In this document: in pieces, positions 11,351 through 22,266 of the stretch
Position numbering within the stretch: the first letter of the stretch is position 1
Layout of the letters: each line of letters starts with the position of its first letter
Source: Chrysogorgia sp. JL179-B06
Lineage: Eukaryota; Cnidaria; Anthozoa; Scleralcyonacea; Chrysogorgiidae
Assembly: GCA_035772405.1 (NCBI GenBank)
Contig: JAYKKM010000439.1
Span: forward strand, 5,583,501-5,647,500
DNA: 64,000 bases
Reading direction: 5' to 3'
The notes under the pieces: generated by a model
The model's database searches: none
What the model was told of the DNA's origin: nothing
What the model saw: only the letters and a program-made list of their open reading frames with translations
Program-made: the position numbers and the translations under genes

Positions 11351-11929
11351 CATACCTGATCTAAAGGATTCCCCTGCCGATCACTGCCGATATCCAGAAA
11401 GGAATTGCTAATTTATTCAACCATTATTTTGCATGCATCAATGTTTACTGTTTACTTGCGACCCGATCACCATCGGGATACCAGTCCAACGTTCTACAGT
11501 TTGAGCTATATTATAATTTATTCAATCACTAGCACTTGAATGGAACGAATTAGTAGTAGCACGAACTTAACGGTATAGTATAGGTTTATCATGTCTTATG
11601 TACATGTTACCCTGTGAATGATTCTGTAATAGTTTCAAATTAAGTTCGGATAGTTTCGAATTATATTCCGCAATTTCGAAAACAAAATGCGGTGCACGGA
11701 TAATATAACTTGAAAATTAATTTTATAACTTGAAAACGATAATTTTGACCTATATAATAATAACCCTTCATAAACATGTGATATGCATCTTGTGTTCACA
11801 CATTCAAAATCACTTGTACTTTTCAGTTTTTACTTTGTTATAAATAACACTAAAAATGTGTTATTTCGTAACCAGCAGATAGCAATAACAATCAGATTAC
11901 TTATTTCAACGTCGCAAAACGCAATCATA

Positions 11930-12352
11930 TTGAAACCACGTAAATATAAATATAACCACGTAAATAAACCACGTAAATCAGGGTTCGTACAAAACTTGAA
12001 AGTCCTTGAAAGTTCTTGAATTTGAAAACAAAAATTCTAGGCCTTGACAGTCCTTGAATTTATAAAGAAGTGCTTGAAAGTCCTTGAATCCTTCTTACTT
12101 CTTAGTTTTTGTGACATTTAGGTAGTTTGAAATTCATTAAACTGGCAATTTTAACAGTTTTTTGTGACTTTTTACTGCTTTCTAAAGCCTTCTTTTCAGC
12201 CCACTGGTCCTTGTATTTCCTGATAAATGGCCTTGAAAATCCTTGAAAAGTCCTTGAATTTCACTTTTCCTGACATGTACAAACCCTGGTAAATAAAAAC
12301 CATGTAAATATAAATCACGTAAATATAAACCATGTAAACTCTCGTAAATCTA
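11930..12352. repeat. Short tandem repeat around ACCACGTAAATATAA, split by a MITE
   Basis: Variants of CCACGTAAATATAA recur at 11936-11978 and again at 12289-12352. The two halves are separated by the MITE at 11979-12288, which evidently inserted into an existing repeat. Confidence 0.7.
11979..12288. mobile_element. MITE with 13-bp terminal inverted repeats
   Basis: The ends are CAGGGTTCGTACA and TGTACAAACCCTG, reverse complements with one mismatch. GTAAAT flanks both sides (11973-11978 and 12289-12294), a possible target duplication, although the surrounding repeat also contains GTAAAT and could mimic it. The interior is built of degenerate CCTTGAAAGT / TCCTTGAATTT blocks. It has no coding capacity. 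The CAGGG-type ends suggest a hAT-like parent; this is an inference. Confidence 0.75.
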
Positions 12353-12461
12353 AAATGACCGGATTGACCGAATGCATGTATGAATTGCTGACGAATATGG
12401 ATATTTGACCTTGTATAACCGTGTATAAATATTAAAGCGCCCCTAACCAAAAAAATTTTTC

Positions 12462-13252
12462 TTAAAGTGCCTATGAAACGAAAATTAAGTTTGTTTTATT
12501 TGAAAGAACTTTTAAAATAATGAAGAATATTAATTTACAGCTTTCTCATATTTCACTTGGTTCTTGAGATATTTAGACTTATGTGATATTCAAATGAGAT
12601 AGCTATGACGTCAAGGGGTTTGCAATACATTTTAACATATTGGAAAATCGTGTATATCTTTAAGATTATTAAACGAAATCACTTGAAACATTGCATGTGG
12701 ATACAGACACCTAAACTGGAGAACATCGTTCTAGTTTTATGGTCGCCATGGTAACAAATTAGTTTTCAGACATCTTGATTTCTAAAATAAAATTATTTGT
12801 TTTCTCTTCCGTCCCAAACATTTGCGGGTTGGTACTGGTTTAGCAGATTTTCACTGAATTAACCAATTCGAAACTGAAGTTTAACTTTGGTGCAACACAT
12901 AGCTATGTCAGAAAACAAAGATTTTTGACAAAGAGACTTAGAGGTCTGGGAACTATATTATTACTATTGCAACATTGAAACTTGAACGATGTTCTCCAGT
13001 TTAGTGGTTTGTATCCAAATGCAAAGTTTCAGGTGATTTCGTTTAATAATCTTAAAGATAACACGATTTTCCAATATGTTAAAATGTATTGCAAACCCCT
13101 TGACGTCATAGCTATCTCATTTGAATATCACATAAGTCTAAATATCTTGAGAACCAAGTAAAATATGAGAGAACTGTAAATTAATATTCTTCGTTATTTT
13201 AAAAGTTCTTTCAAATAAAACAAACTTAATTTTCGTTTCATAGGCACTTTAA
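12462..13252. mobile_element. Foldback element with 270-bp arms, TTAA ends
   Basis: Arms 12462-12731 and 12983-13252 are near-identical reverse complements. The outer ends read TTAAAGTGCCTATGAAACG and CGTTTCATAGGCACTTTAA, so TTAA stands at both boundaries, the target duplication expected of piggyBac-type insertion. The 250-bp middle has no open frame of note. Arm identity is high, so the insertion is fairly recent or kept by gene conversion. Confidence 0.8.
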
Positions 13253-13304
13253 ACATTTGTAATCTTTGGATTCTCTTGTACTGTATCTTGTCGTTTGGAA
13301 ATTT

Positions 13305-13447
13305 CATCTTCATTGACTTTTTTGCTGTTAAAGTTTATGGAAATGACGTCAAACCAGGAATATGTATATATGAAAACCTCTTTACAGATTCCGGTTTGAT
13401 GTCATATCCATCAACTTTAACAGCAAAACAGTCTATATGAAGATGAC
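13305..13447. repeat. Inverted repeat with about 55-bp arms
   Basis: Arms 13305-13360 and 13388-13447 share TTTGCTGTTAAAGTT and TCAAACC.GGAAT in opposite orientation, with about ten mismatches. It lies just downstream of the foldback element; no termini or target duplication were identified. Confidence 0.7.
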
Positions 13448-13618
13448 ATTTTTGAACGACAACCAGTTACCACTTCCTGAATTTAGCAGACCATTAGAAA
13501 AGTGATGGGGGTGGGACTTTTTCAGGTTGCACGATTTTTTTTTATCATTTGCTTGTGCAGGATTTTTTTTATTGTCTAATCCTTTGCATGAATTTTTTTT
13601 ATTACACATACCAACCCC

Positions 13619-13778
13619 AAAAGGTGGTGAACTGCCGAGAAACTGAGTAACGATAAACTGACATTTCAAGTGGAGCCCTTCATTAGAGTAAAATGTCAAC
13701 ACATTTTACTCTAATGAAGGGCTCCACTCGAAATGTCAGTTTATTGTTATTCATTTTCTTGCCAGTTCACCACCTTTT
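13619..13778. repeat. 78-bp-arm palindrome made of a dispersed repeat
   Basis: Arms 13619-13696 and 13701-13778 are near-perfect reverse complements around a CAAC centre. Each arm is a copy of the sequence at about 14420-14495 (AATGAAGGGCTCCACT, TGTCAGTTTAT, AGTTCACCACCTTTT). The right copy continues to about 13830 with CGCAGCACTCTAC, also shared with 14527-14541. Confidence 0.85.
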
Positions 13779-13835
13779 CATTTTGCTATATCTATTAAAA
13801 CACTTCTACGCAGCACTCTACGCTTTATATACTCA

Positions 13836-13990
13836 TTTATTTATTTGTTTATTTGGATTCGCCACAAATATTGGAATGTGTAAAGATTATGATTAATAAG
13901 TTATTTGCTAAGGTTATTATATAAGTATAGTATTAGTACATGTGGCAGGGTGGCCACAACAGCAGTCGCCAATTACTGCCGGTCCCAAAG
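13836..13990. repeat. Dispersed repeat C, copy 2
   Basis: Same block order as 10497-10640: a TTTA-rich start, GATTCGCC, then GGGTGGCCACAACAGCAG and GGTCCCAAA. No open frame of interest. Confidence 0.55.
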
Positions 13991-14089
13991 TGAGTTGGGT
14001 GAAAATTAATAAATTAGGTCCGCGCGTGGAGCAGGACGCCCTGTCCCGTGAGCTCTTGTGTGGAACTAATTTCATTAAGAGCTCAAAAG

Positions 14090-14243
14090 CACTCTCCTCC
14101 ACAGAGGCTTCTTGCGCTTTTTTAGAGTTCGGGCAAATCCCGATTCTCTCCACGCGTCCCCAAAACACCCTGTGAGCCCAATAATAGCATAGTAATACCC
14201 GAACTCTAAAAAAGCGCAAGAAGCCTCTGCGGAGGAGAGTGGC
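14090..14243. repeat. Inverted repeat with about 45-bp arms
   Basis: Arms 14090-14134 and 14199-14243 (CACTCTCCTCC.CAGAGGC and GCCTCTGCGGAGGAGAGTG, then CTTCTTGCGCTTTTTTAGAG in opposite orientation) are almost perfect complements around a 64-base loop. Open frames on both strands here are produced by the symmetry. Confidence 0.85.
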
Positions 14244-14423
14244 TCAAAAGACAAATGAATCCCGCTCCGCGCGCAAAATTCCAAAAATTGTTAGCTACAG
14301 CAACAGGTCGCACTCGTGAGACTACACGCTGTGTTGTATCTGGTGCAGATGGATTTCCATGTCCTTGGTTCTTCTGGGTCGTACAGCAGCCGGTCTACTA
14401 CTTTCTAGTGGTAAAGTTGGAGC

Positions 14424-14458
14424 TACTCTGATGAAGGGCACCGCTCGAAACGTCAGTA
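14424..14458 (+). ncRNA. Candidate minimal hammerhead ribozyme
   Basis: Reading 5' to 3': TACT (14424-14427), CTGATGA (14428-14434), a small hairpin GGGC-ACC-GCTC (14436-14446), GAAA (14447-14450), CGTC (14451-14454), AGTA (14455-14458). CTGATGA and GAAA are the conserved core, GTC would be the cleavage triplet, TACT/AGTA forms stem I at exactly the expected place, and AC/GT forms a two-pair stem III, as in the minimal hammerheads known from Penelope-like retroelements. An extra unpaired A (14435) after CTGATGA is non-canonical. It sits in a dispersed repeat whose other two copies have CTAATGA and should be inactive. Confidence 0.5.
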
Positions 14459-14841
14459 TTTCGTCACTAAATTCTTGGCAGTTTACCACCTTTTCACTTT
14501 GCTATATATTCAAAACACTGTCTACGCAGCACTCTACTTTTTTAAATCAATTAAGGTTGTCAAAGGTCAAAGCCAAGCGCGAAAAGTACGATGGTAATTA
14601 CTCTATTTAATTATTTATTTAGCATATTGATATACGCCTAAAGTTGAAAAAACAAACCGAAATTGACTCCCTTGAGATTATTAATGAAAAACATGAATAT
14701 AGACGTAACCTACATGTCTATACAGTGTGTATAAAGTTGATTAACATTCCTTTCAAACAACTTTAAGTGTAGTAGTTTGAAAGCCCTAGACACCTCTGAG
14801 CCAATGATACACACTGTATATACATTACGGTATTAAATACT

Positions 14842-15029
14842 AAAGAAATACCTAATGGTTTTCCGTGTTTGGATACTCTGATCCAAACACGCGGGATGTT
14901 GCGAGACTTGAGAAAAGCGTAAAAAACACGAGCCGCTAGGCGAGTGTTTTTAGCTTTTCGAAAGTCGAGCAACATCCCAAGTGTTTGGATCAGAGTATCC
15001 AAACACGGAAAACCATTAGGTATTTCTTT
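14842..15029. mobile_element. Foldback element with palindromic tip
   Basis: Arms 14842-14917 and 14951-15029 are near-perfect reverse complements (AAAGAAATACCTAATGGTTT at the outer edge). Within each arm TGTTTGGATACTCTGATCCA is itself self-complementary. The same tip recurs at 16152-16178 (TGTTTGGATACTCTTATCCA) in front of ATTGACCAATCAGAGCG, so this is a dispersed family. Confidence 0.8.
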
Positions 15030-15370
15030 TATAAAATAACCACAGAGAAATATCACAAAAAGTTATTAATATAATTAGATCAACATTGCAATTCTCCCAA
15101 AAACCGTGAACTACCAATCAGGGGAGGTCTTTCATGTCCTTCTAAGCTAATCGGCCAATCATGGATGGTTTCCTATTATGATTTATGTGCTGACGACAGC
15201 AACAGCCAAAAATAAGTTTGAAGTGGTAAAAACATCAGGAAAACATGCTGAAAAAGATATTTCCAGATGGATTTAATCGCGAAAATATACCGTTTAACTT
15301 TATGTTGGATTGCTGCAGATGTAAAGTGATGTTGTGTGTTTGCCTAGCCTTTATATCCTACAACACAGAA

Positions 15371-16046
15371 TTTTTTTGTGGTTTTCTCTCACTGTCGAAG
15401 TGTTGTTCGGTGATTTTTTGTTGGCTACAAGAACAAAATGAATGGTTTCTTCGTGAATATCCTGCCCGACGAGAGGTAAAATAAACATTTTACACCTTTT
15501 CCATGTTCTCTTGGTGAACTATATCTATAAAAAGTGTTGTGTTTTTGGGTTTTATTGAAACTTTCAATAAGGTAAACGTCGCCCTCACAAATTATACGGG
15601 AATTCTCGTTCGCTTTAGTGTTGCTTTGTCCACTTTAAATACTTATAATTTCGGCCTATTTTTGCAAAATCAATTGTGAAAATTAACAGGGAAGATTGCT
15701 ATATTTTATTTGTGGTTTTCTCTCACTGTCGAAGTGTTGTTCGGTGATTTTTTGTTGGCTACAAGAACAAAATTAATGGTTTCTTCGTGAATATCCTGTC
15801 CGACGAGAGGTAAAATAAACATAATTTTACACCTTTTCCATGTTCTCTTGGTGGACTATATCTACAAAAGTGTTGTGTTTTGGGGTTTTATTGAAACTAT
15901 CAATAAGGTAAATGTCGTCCTCACAAATTAAATGGAAATTCTCGTTCACTTTTAGCGTTGCTTTGTCCACTTTAAATACTTATAATTTCGGCCTATTTTT
16001 GTAAAATCTTATGAAAATTTACAGGGAAGATTGCTATATTTTATTT
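15371..16046. repeat. Tandem duplication, period about 334 bp
   Basis: Copies begin at 15377 and 15711 with TGGTTTTCTCTCACTGTCGA and stay aligned to GGGAAGATTGCTATATTTTA. They differ by scattered substitutions and a few small indels. A 79-codon open frame (15245-15484) runs into the first copy and ends beside GAGGTAAAAT; it resembles nothing I know and the second copy does not keep it. Confidence 0.85.
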
Positions 16047-16463
16047 ATAGTTATTGTGCATATGTATAGAATGTTAATAAATGTTTAAAAACGATGATGG
16101 GTCGGCATGATTTGCTTTTTGTGTGTACAAGATCGACCTCAAAATTACTGTGTTTGGATACTCTTATCCAAACACGGGTATTGACCAATCAGAGCGCTTG
16201 TTGTGTACATGTTATTTTATAATCGCTTTTCGTTAATAGCGCCGCTCCGCACTTCATGAGTATTCTTCATTATTTTGTCCGCATTTACGATTTATTCTTG
16301 CATTCTAAACAACAGAAAATGGCTCATTTGAAATCGCTTAAGACAATTCCAATTTGTTTGTCCGCCTTTTAATTAGCTAATGTGCGCTAGGATATTGCAA
16401 ACAAAAACAGGGAAATGTTAGTTTATACCTTTGGGAATCACTTCGACTAATTAATATACAATT

Positions 16464-16538
16464 ACTGAGGCCAACGGCATTATTGAATATATTGCTGCTA
16501 TACTGTATATTCAATAATGCCGTTTGGCCGAAGTAATT
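16464..16538. repeat. Small hairpin element, copy 1
   Basis: CTGAGGCCAACGGCATTATT against its complement AATAATGCCGTTTGGCC, with an AT-rich tip. A second copy lies 154 bp downstream. Confidence 0.8.
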
Positions 16539-16547
16539 AACTATTAT

Positions 16548-16770
16548 AATTACTGACCCTTATCAAATTCCATTGTTCTCTGTCTGCATTATATCAATGA
16601 TTTCAGGCTGTTTTAGGTACTGAGGCCAACGGCATTATTGAATATATTCGCCCTCAGCTAGCTGCAATATATTCAATAATGCCGTTTGGCCGAAGTAATT
16701 AAAACAGCCTGAAATCGTTGATATAATGCAGACAGAGAACAATGGTATTTGATAAGGGTCAGTAATTATT
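16548..16770. mobile_element. Nested palindrome with hairpin element copy 2 at its apex
   Basis: Outer arms 16548-16617 and 16698-16770 (AATTACTGACCCTTATCAAA against its complement, with CTGTCTGCATTATATCAA inside) enclose hairpin copy 2 at 16618-16697. The same outer left-arm sequence follows copy 1 directly, so the locus may have arisen by inverted duplication centred on the hairpin. Confidence 0.75.
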
Positions 16771-17126
16771 AACAATTAATGTTTACTTTAAACTTCAAGT
16801 TCAAGAGTCTATTAATAACTGCTTATCAACCCACGAGAAAGCGGTTCTTTTTTATATTTATATATAAAAGGGCAAAATCAACTTCCTCAACATCCAGCCC
16901 CACCATGTCTGTCAAACTATATAGCAGTCGACCACAAGTTACTCCCAGTTTCAACGGGCATCATTACACATGACCGCCAGTTAAAATTGTCGTACTTTTG
17001 CGCTTGGCTTTGACCTTTTAGCTTTGTCGGAGGACAACCTTAATTGATTTAACTGTATTTCTGTTATAATAAGAGAAGGGCGTAGCGACAAACTATTACT
17101 GTAAGTATATTTCCTAGTATAGCCAT

Positions 17127-18505
17127 CGGATAGCAGATGGTAACGGACGGTAGCAGGTAGTAACAGATGGTAACAGATCGTAGCAGATGGTAGCAGTCGG
17201 TAACAGACGGTAACAGATTGTAACAGATGGTAGGGGACTTAGAATAGATGGAGAGTAGGATGGATGCTACCGATGGTACCGATGGTAACAGACGGTAACA
17301 GACGGTAGCGGGTAGTAACAGATCGTAGCAGATGGGTAACAGACGGTAACAGATTGTAACAGATGGTAGGGGACTTAGAATAGATGGAGAGTAGGACGGA
17401 TGCTACCGATGGTACCGATGGTAACTGACGGTAACAGACGATAGCGGGTAGTAACAGATCGTAGCAGATGGTAGCAGACGGTAACAGATTGTAACAGATG
17501 GTAGGGGACTTAGAATAGATGGAGAGTAGAACGGATGCTACCAATGGTACCGATGGTACCGATGGTGCAGATGGTAACAGACGGTAACAGACGGTAACAG
17601 ATGGTAACAGATGGTAGGGGACTTAGAATAGATGGAGAGTAGGACGGATGCTACCGACGGTAACAGACGGTAGCGGGTAGTAACAGATCGTAGCAGATGG
17701 TAGCAGACGGTAACAGACGGTAAGAGATTGTAACAGATGGTAGGGGACTTAGAATAGATGGAGAGTAGGACGGATGCTACCGATGGTACCGATGGTGCAG
17801 ATGGGAACAGACGGTAACAGACGGTAGCAGGTAGTAACAAATCGTAGCAGATGGTAGCAGACGGTAACAGATTGTAACAGATGGTAGGGGACTTAGAATA
17901 GATGGAGAGTATGACGGATGCTACCGATGGTGCAGATGGTAACAGACGGTAACAGACGGTAGCAGGTGGTAACAGATCGTAGCAGACATAACAGATGGTA
18001 GGGGACTTAGAATAGATGGAGAGTAGGACGGATGCTACCGATGGTACCGATGGTAACAGACGGTAACAGACGGTAGCGGGTAGTAACAGATCGTAGCAGA
18101 TGGTTGCAGACGGTAACAGACGGTAACAGATTGTAACAGATGGTAGGGGACTTAGAATAGATGGAGAGTAGGACGGATGTTACCGATGGTACCGATGGTG
18201 CAGATGGTAACAGACGGTAACAAACGGTAGCGGGTAGTAACAAATCGTAGCAGACGGTAACAGACGGTAACAGATTGTAACAGATGGTAGGGGACTTAGA
18301 ATAGATGGAGAGTATGACGGATGCTACCGATGGTGCAGATGGTAACAGACGGTAACAGAAGGTAGCAGGTAGTAACAAATCGTAGCAGATGGTAGCAGAT
18401 GGTAACAGACGGTAACATATTGTAACAGATGGTAGGGGACTTGGAATAGATGGAGAGTATCACCGATGGTGCAGATGGTGCAGATGGTACAGATGGAGGG
18501 TTCGG
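17127..18505. repeat. Minisatellite of 10-bp GGTAACAGAC-type units with a recurring spacer
   Basis: Ten-base units (GGTAACAGAC, GGTAGCAGAT, GGTACCGATG and similar) are grouped into blocks by a fixed spacer beginning TAGGGGACTTAGAATAGATG. The spacer occurs ten times (17231, 17367, 17502, 17616, 17741, 17885, 17999, 18144, 18288, 18432), so block length is 114-145 bp in steps near 10. Long minus-strand frames here follow from the near-decameric period and lack of stops; they are not genes. Confidence 0.95.
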
Positions 18506-19689
18506 TAATAAAGTACTGGGAAGGAGTGATGGCATTGCGTCGTTTTATCGTCGGAGAGTGCTAGGTGGCTTTTCCTGTAGTACATGAGTTGTTGGGTTTA
18601 GTGTTTTTAAAAGTTGATGTGTTTCGCCGTTTTGTATGTGAGTTCATTTTTGGTGAAGATGTTGCAGAAAGTGCGATTAATTCTGTTTTGAGACAGGTAT
18701 CAGTCACTTGTTGTTTGCCGTTTGATGCGTGAATTTCAAAGTTTCCTTAAGACGCACAGTTTCATGGCAAGATCCTTATATTCCATATATTCTATGAGTA
18801 GAGGAACAGATATTGCGCTAGAAACGAACGCTCACTGCTGTAAATCATTGCCATTGTATTGGACAAGGCCATCGTAATCGAAGCCGTTGAGAATATTATA
18901 GAACACGCTGACCGCAGACGACGGCACGAAGAGTGCGGTTCACAATATTCGACAAACTCTTGAGTCAGACATCACTATACAAATTGATTTAAACGACTTT
19001 TGTAAACAGCTTATTATGGCGTAAGAAAATAACCAAACAACAAGAAAACGTAATAAATTGAGGTAGTTAGAAGGTTAGAAGCCAGTTTCACAAATCAAAA
19101 CAATAAGCTAATTAGTATTACAGGATATTGGGTCGTGACGAAGTGGGCAAGCACAGCTTCGCAAGCACAGCTTTTCATTGCAGTTGATGTTATTAGTAAG
19201 GCTAATTTGAAACGTCGAATTTATCATGTATCGAATGTAATGTGTATTAGGTTCGACAAATTGGACGTCGGTTTCAAACATAGAATTTATCATTTTGTGG
19301 AAAGTAATGGACCTCCCGTAAAAAGAAGTCGTTTGGATTGCATTTTAAAAGTAGTGAACTTAGATCTCGTCCCAGTTTGTTTGGACGAACCGTATTACAT
19401 TCGACACATGATAAATTGGACGTTTGAGACCTTCGCACTTTAGTCGTTATATTCGACCGTCGACGGAAGCGGTGGAAGTTAATATTGCAAATAAATGGAA
19501 GTTAATTGTTTCATAGGTGGAACTTATCATGTGAATTATGCGATGTATTTGATTGGACACATGAAAAATGTATTGTTTTGGGGTTCGGCAGATATTTCGA
19601 ATGAGCGTTCGCTGTGATGGACAGGATCGCTGAGCGTGTGGTTTTCATATGATAGCTACGATCGTCGAATTTAAAATTGAGCGATCGCA
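18506..19689. other. Non-coding interval
   Basis: No gene recognised. A 102-codon open frame at 19135-19443 overlaps repeated GAATTTATCAT.T / TTCGACA motifs (19216-19420) and has an antisense open frame, so I treat it as chance. The interval joins two satellites. Confidence 0.45.
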
Positions 19690-21052
19690 ACGATGTTAAG
19701 AGTTTGTTTGGGTTAAGAAACATTTATATGTCGTACGAATGAATTGTTGCGTAGGATATTTGTTACTAGGTTATTTGAGAACGTAAGATATTTTTTGCAA
19801 GTTTTTTTAAGAACGAGATAATACATAAGAGACAAATTATGTATGGTCATTAAAGCTATGGAGTATCGATAGCGATGGTGTAGCGAAACATATTTGTTTG
19901 AAGTTTTTTAAGAACGAGGTAATACATAACAGACAAAGTATACATGTGACAATTGAAGTCATCGTAATAAATAGTAGTGATACATATCAAGAGTTTGTTT
20001 GGGTTAAGAAACATTTATATGTGTTATGAATGAATTGTAGCGTAGGATATTTGTTACAAGGTTATTTGAGAACGTAAGATATTTGTTGCAAGTTTTTTTT
20101 AAAGTATATACATGTGACAATTGAAGTCATCTTAATAAATAGTAGTGATACATGTCAAGAGTTTGTTTGGGTTAAGAAACATTTATATGTGTTATGAATG
20201 AATCGTAGCGTAGGATATTTGTTACAAGGTTATTTGAGAACGTAAGATATTTGTTGCAAGTTTTTTTAAGAACGAGGTAATACATAACAGACAAAGTATG
20301 CATGTGACAATTGAAGTCATCGTAAGAGTTTGTTTGGGTTAAGAAACATTTATATGTGTTATGAATGAATTGTAGCGTAGGATATTTGATACATGGTTAT
20401 TTAAGAACGTAAGATATTTGTTGCAAGTTTTTTTAAGAACGAGGTAATACATAACAGATAAAGTATGGATGTGACAATTGAAGTCATCGCAGTAATAAAT
20501 AGTAGTGATACATGTCAAGAGTTTATTTGGGTTAAAAACATTTATATGTGTTATGAATGAATTGTAGCGTAGGATATTTGTTACATGGTTATTTAACAAC
20601 GTAAGATATTTGTTACAAGTTTTGTTAAGAACGAGATAATACATAACAGATAAATTATGCATGATCATTAAAGCTATCGGTGGCGATGGTGTAACGTAAC
20701 ATATGTGTTTGAAGTTTTTTAAGAACGAGGTAATACATAACACACAAACTATATGGCTGAATTGTAAAACATAACAGACAACGTATACATGTGACAATTG
20801 AAGTCATCGTAATAAATAGTAGTGATACATGTCAAGAGTTTGTTTGGGTTAAGAAACATTTATATGTGTTATGAATGAATTGTAGCGTAGGATATTTGAT
20901 ACATGGTTATTTAAGAACGTAAGATATTTGTTGCAAGTTTTTTTAAGAACGAGGTAATATATAACACACAAACTATATGGCTGAATTATTTGGGTTTAGA
21001 AACACTTGTATGTGGTATAAATGAATTGTAGCGTAGGAACAGATAAAGTATC
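19690..21052. repeat. Tandem repeat anchored by GAGTTTGTTTGGGTTAAG
   Basis: Anchor copies begin near 19700, 19990, 20159, 20327, 20518 (GAGTTTATTTGGG) and 20836, with a last partial one near 20986. Each full unit continues with ATTGTAGCGTAGGATATTTG, then AAGAACGAGGTAATACATAA and a GACAATTGAAGTCATCGTAA block that is missing from some units, which explains spacings from 168 to about 320 bp. The 152-codon minus-strand open frame is a by-product. Confidence 0.9.
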
Positions 21053-21127
21053 CATTATTATTGAAGCGATCGGAGCCATCGGTAGCATCGGTGCCATCGG
21101 TAGGAAAGTTGGCAGAGGTGTAGGAGC

Positions 21128-21345
21128 ATCAGTTTACAATCGGTCGCGATCGGTAACCATCTGATGCAGATGCATACCGATGGTTAGTACACTTAGGAAG
21201 GGAAGGGATCAGTTTACAATCGGTTGCGATCGGTAACCATCTGATGCAGATGCATACCGATGGTTAGTACACTTAGGAAGGGAAGGGATCAGTTTACAAT
21301 CGGTCGCGATCGGTAACCATCTGATGCAGATGCATACGGATGGTT
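21128..21345. repeat. Three tandem copies of an 80-bp repeat
   Basis: Copies start at 21128, 21208 and 21288 with ATCAGTTTACAATCGGT and are nearly identical. They contain GCGATCGGTAACCATCTGAT and end in TTAGGAAGGGAAGGG. They share GGTA-type units with the minisatellite at 17127. A GCTACGCTT short repeat follows at 21361-21408. Confidence 0.9.
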
Positions 21346-21408
21346 ATATTGGACATGTATGCTTGCTACGCTTGCTACGCCTGCTACGCTTGCTACGTCT
21401 GCTACGCT

Positions 21409-22206
<798 letters not shown>

Positions 22207-22266
22207 AAGTTTTTAAAAGAAGTGTTCCTTGCTGATATTTATATATATATATATATATATACAAGG

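Larger units (their letters stand above)
9900..11900. mobile_element. Inverted-repeat element with a LINE inserted in one arm
   Basis: The left arm is split: 9900-10045 and 10323-10470 together form the reverse complement of 11630-11900. Shared blocks are CAAGATGCATAT and AGTTTTTACTTTGTTATA (outer part), and CCGCATTTT and AGTTTCGAATTATAT (inner part). The 277 bp separating the left-arm pieces are a LINE 3' fragment. The right arm is uninterrupted apart from an ATTATTATA at the matching point. The interior (10470-11630) holds a minus-strand LINE relic and no element-encoded gene. Confidence 0.6.

Noticed and set aside
15245..15484. 79-codon open frame ending next to GAGGTAAAAT, possibly an exon with a donor
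   Set aside because: The tandem copy at 15711 does not preserve it, and the protein resembles nothing known to me.
17239..18535. Four minus-strand frames rich in LLPSVTVCY-like repeats
   Set aside because: They follow the decameric minisatellite, begin and end with spacer changes, and have no recognisable domain.
19135..19443. 102-codon open frame between two satellites
   Set aside because: Built of repeated TTTATCAT and TTCGAC motifs, with an antisense frame; no domain seen.
20339..20797. 152-codon minus-strand open frame
   Set aside because: Lies wholly within the tandem repeat 19690-21052 and repeats with it.
19690..21052. Regularly spaced repeats as a possible CRISPR-like array
   Set aside because: The spacers are themselves repeated, unit length varies by more than 100 bp, and the context is eukaryotic.
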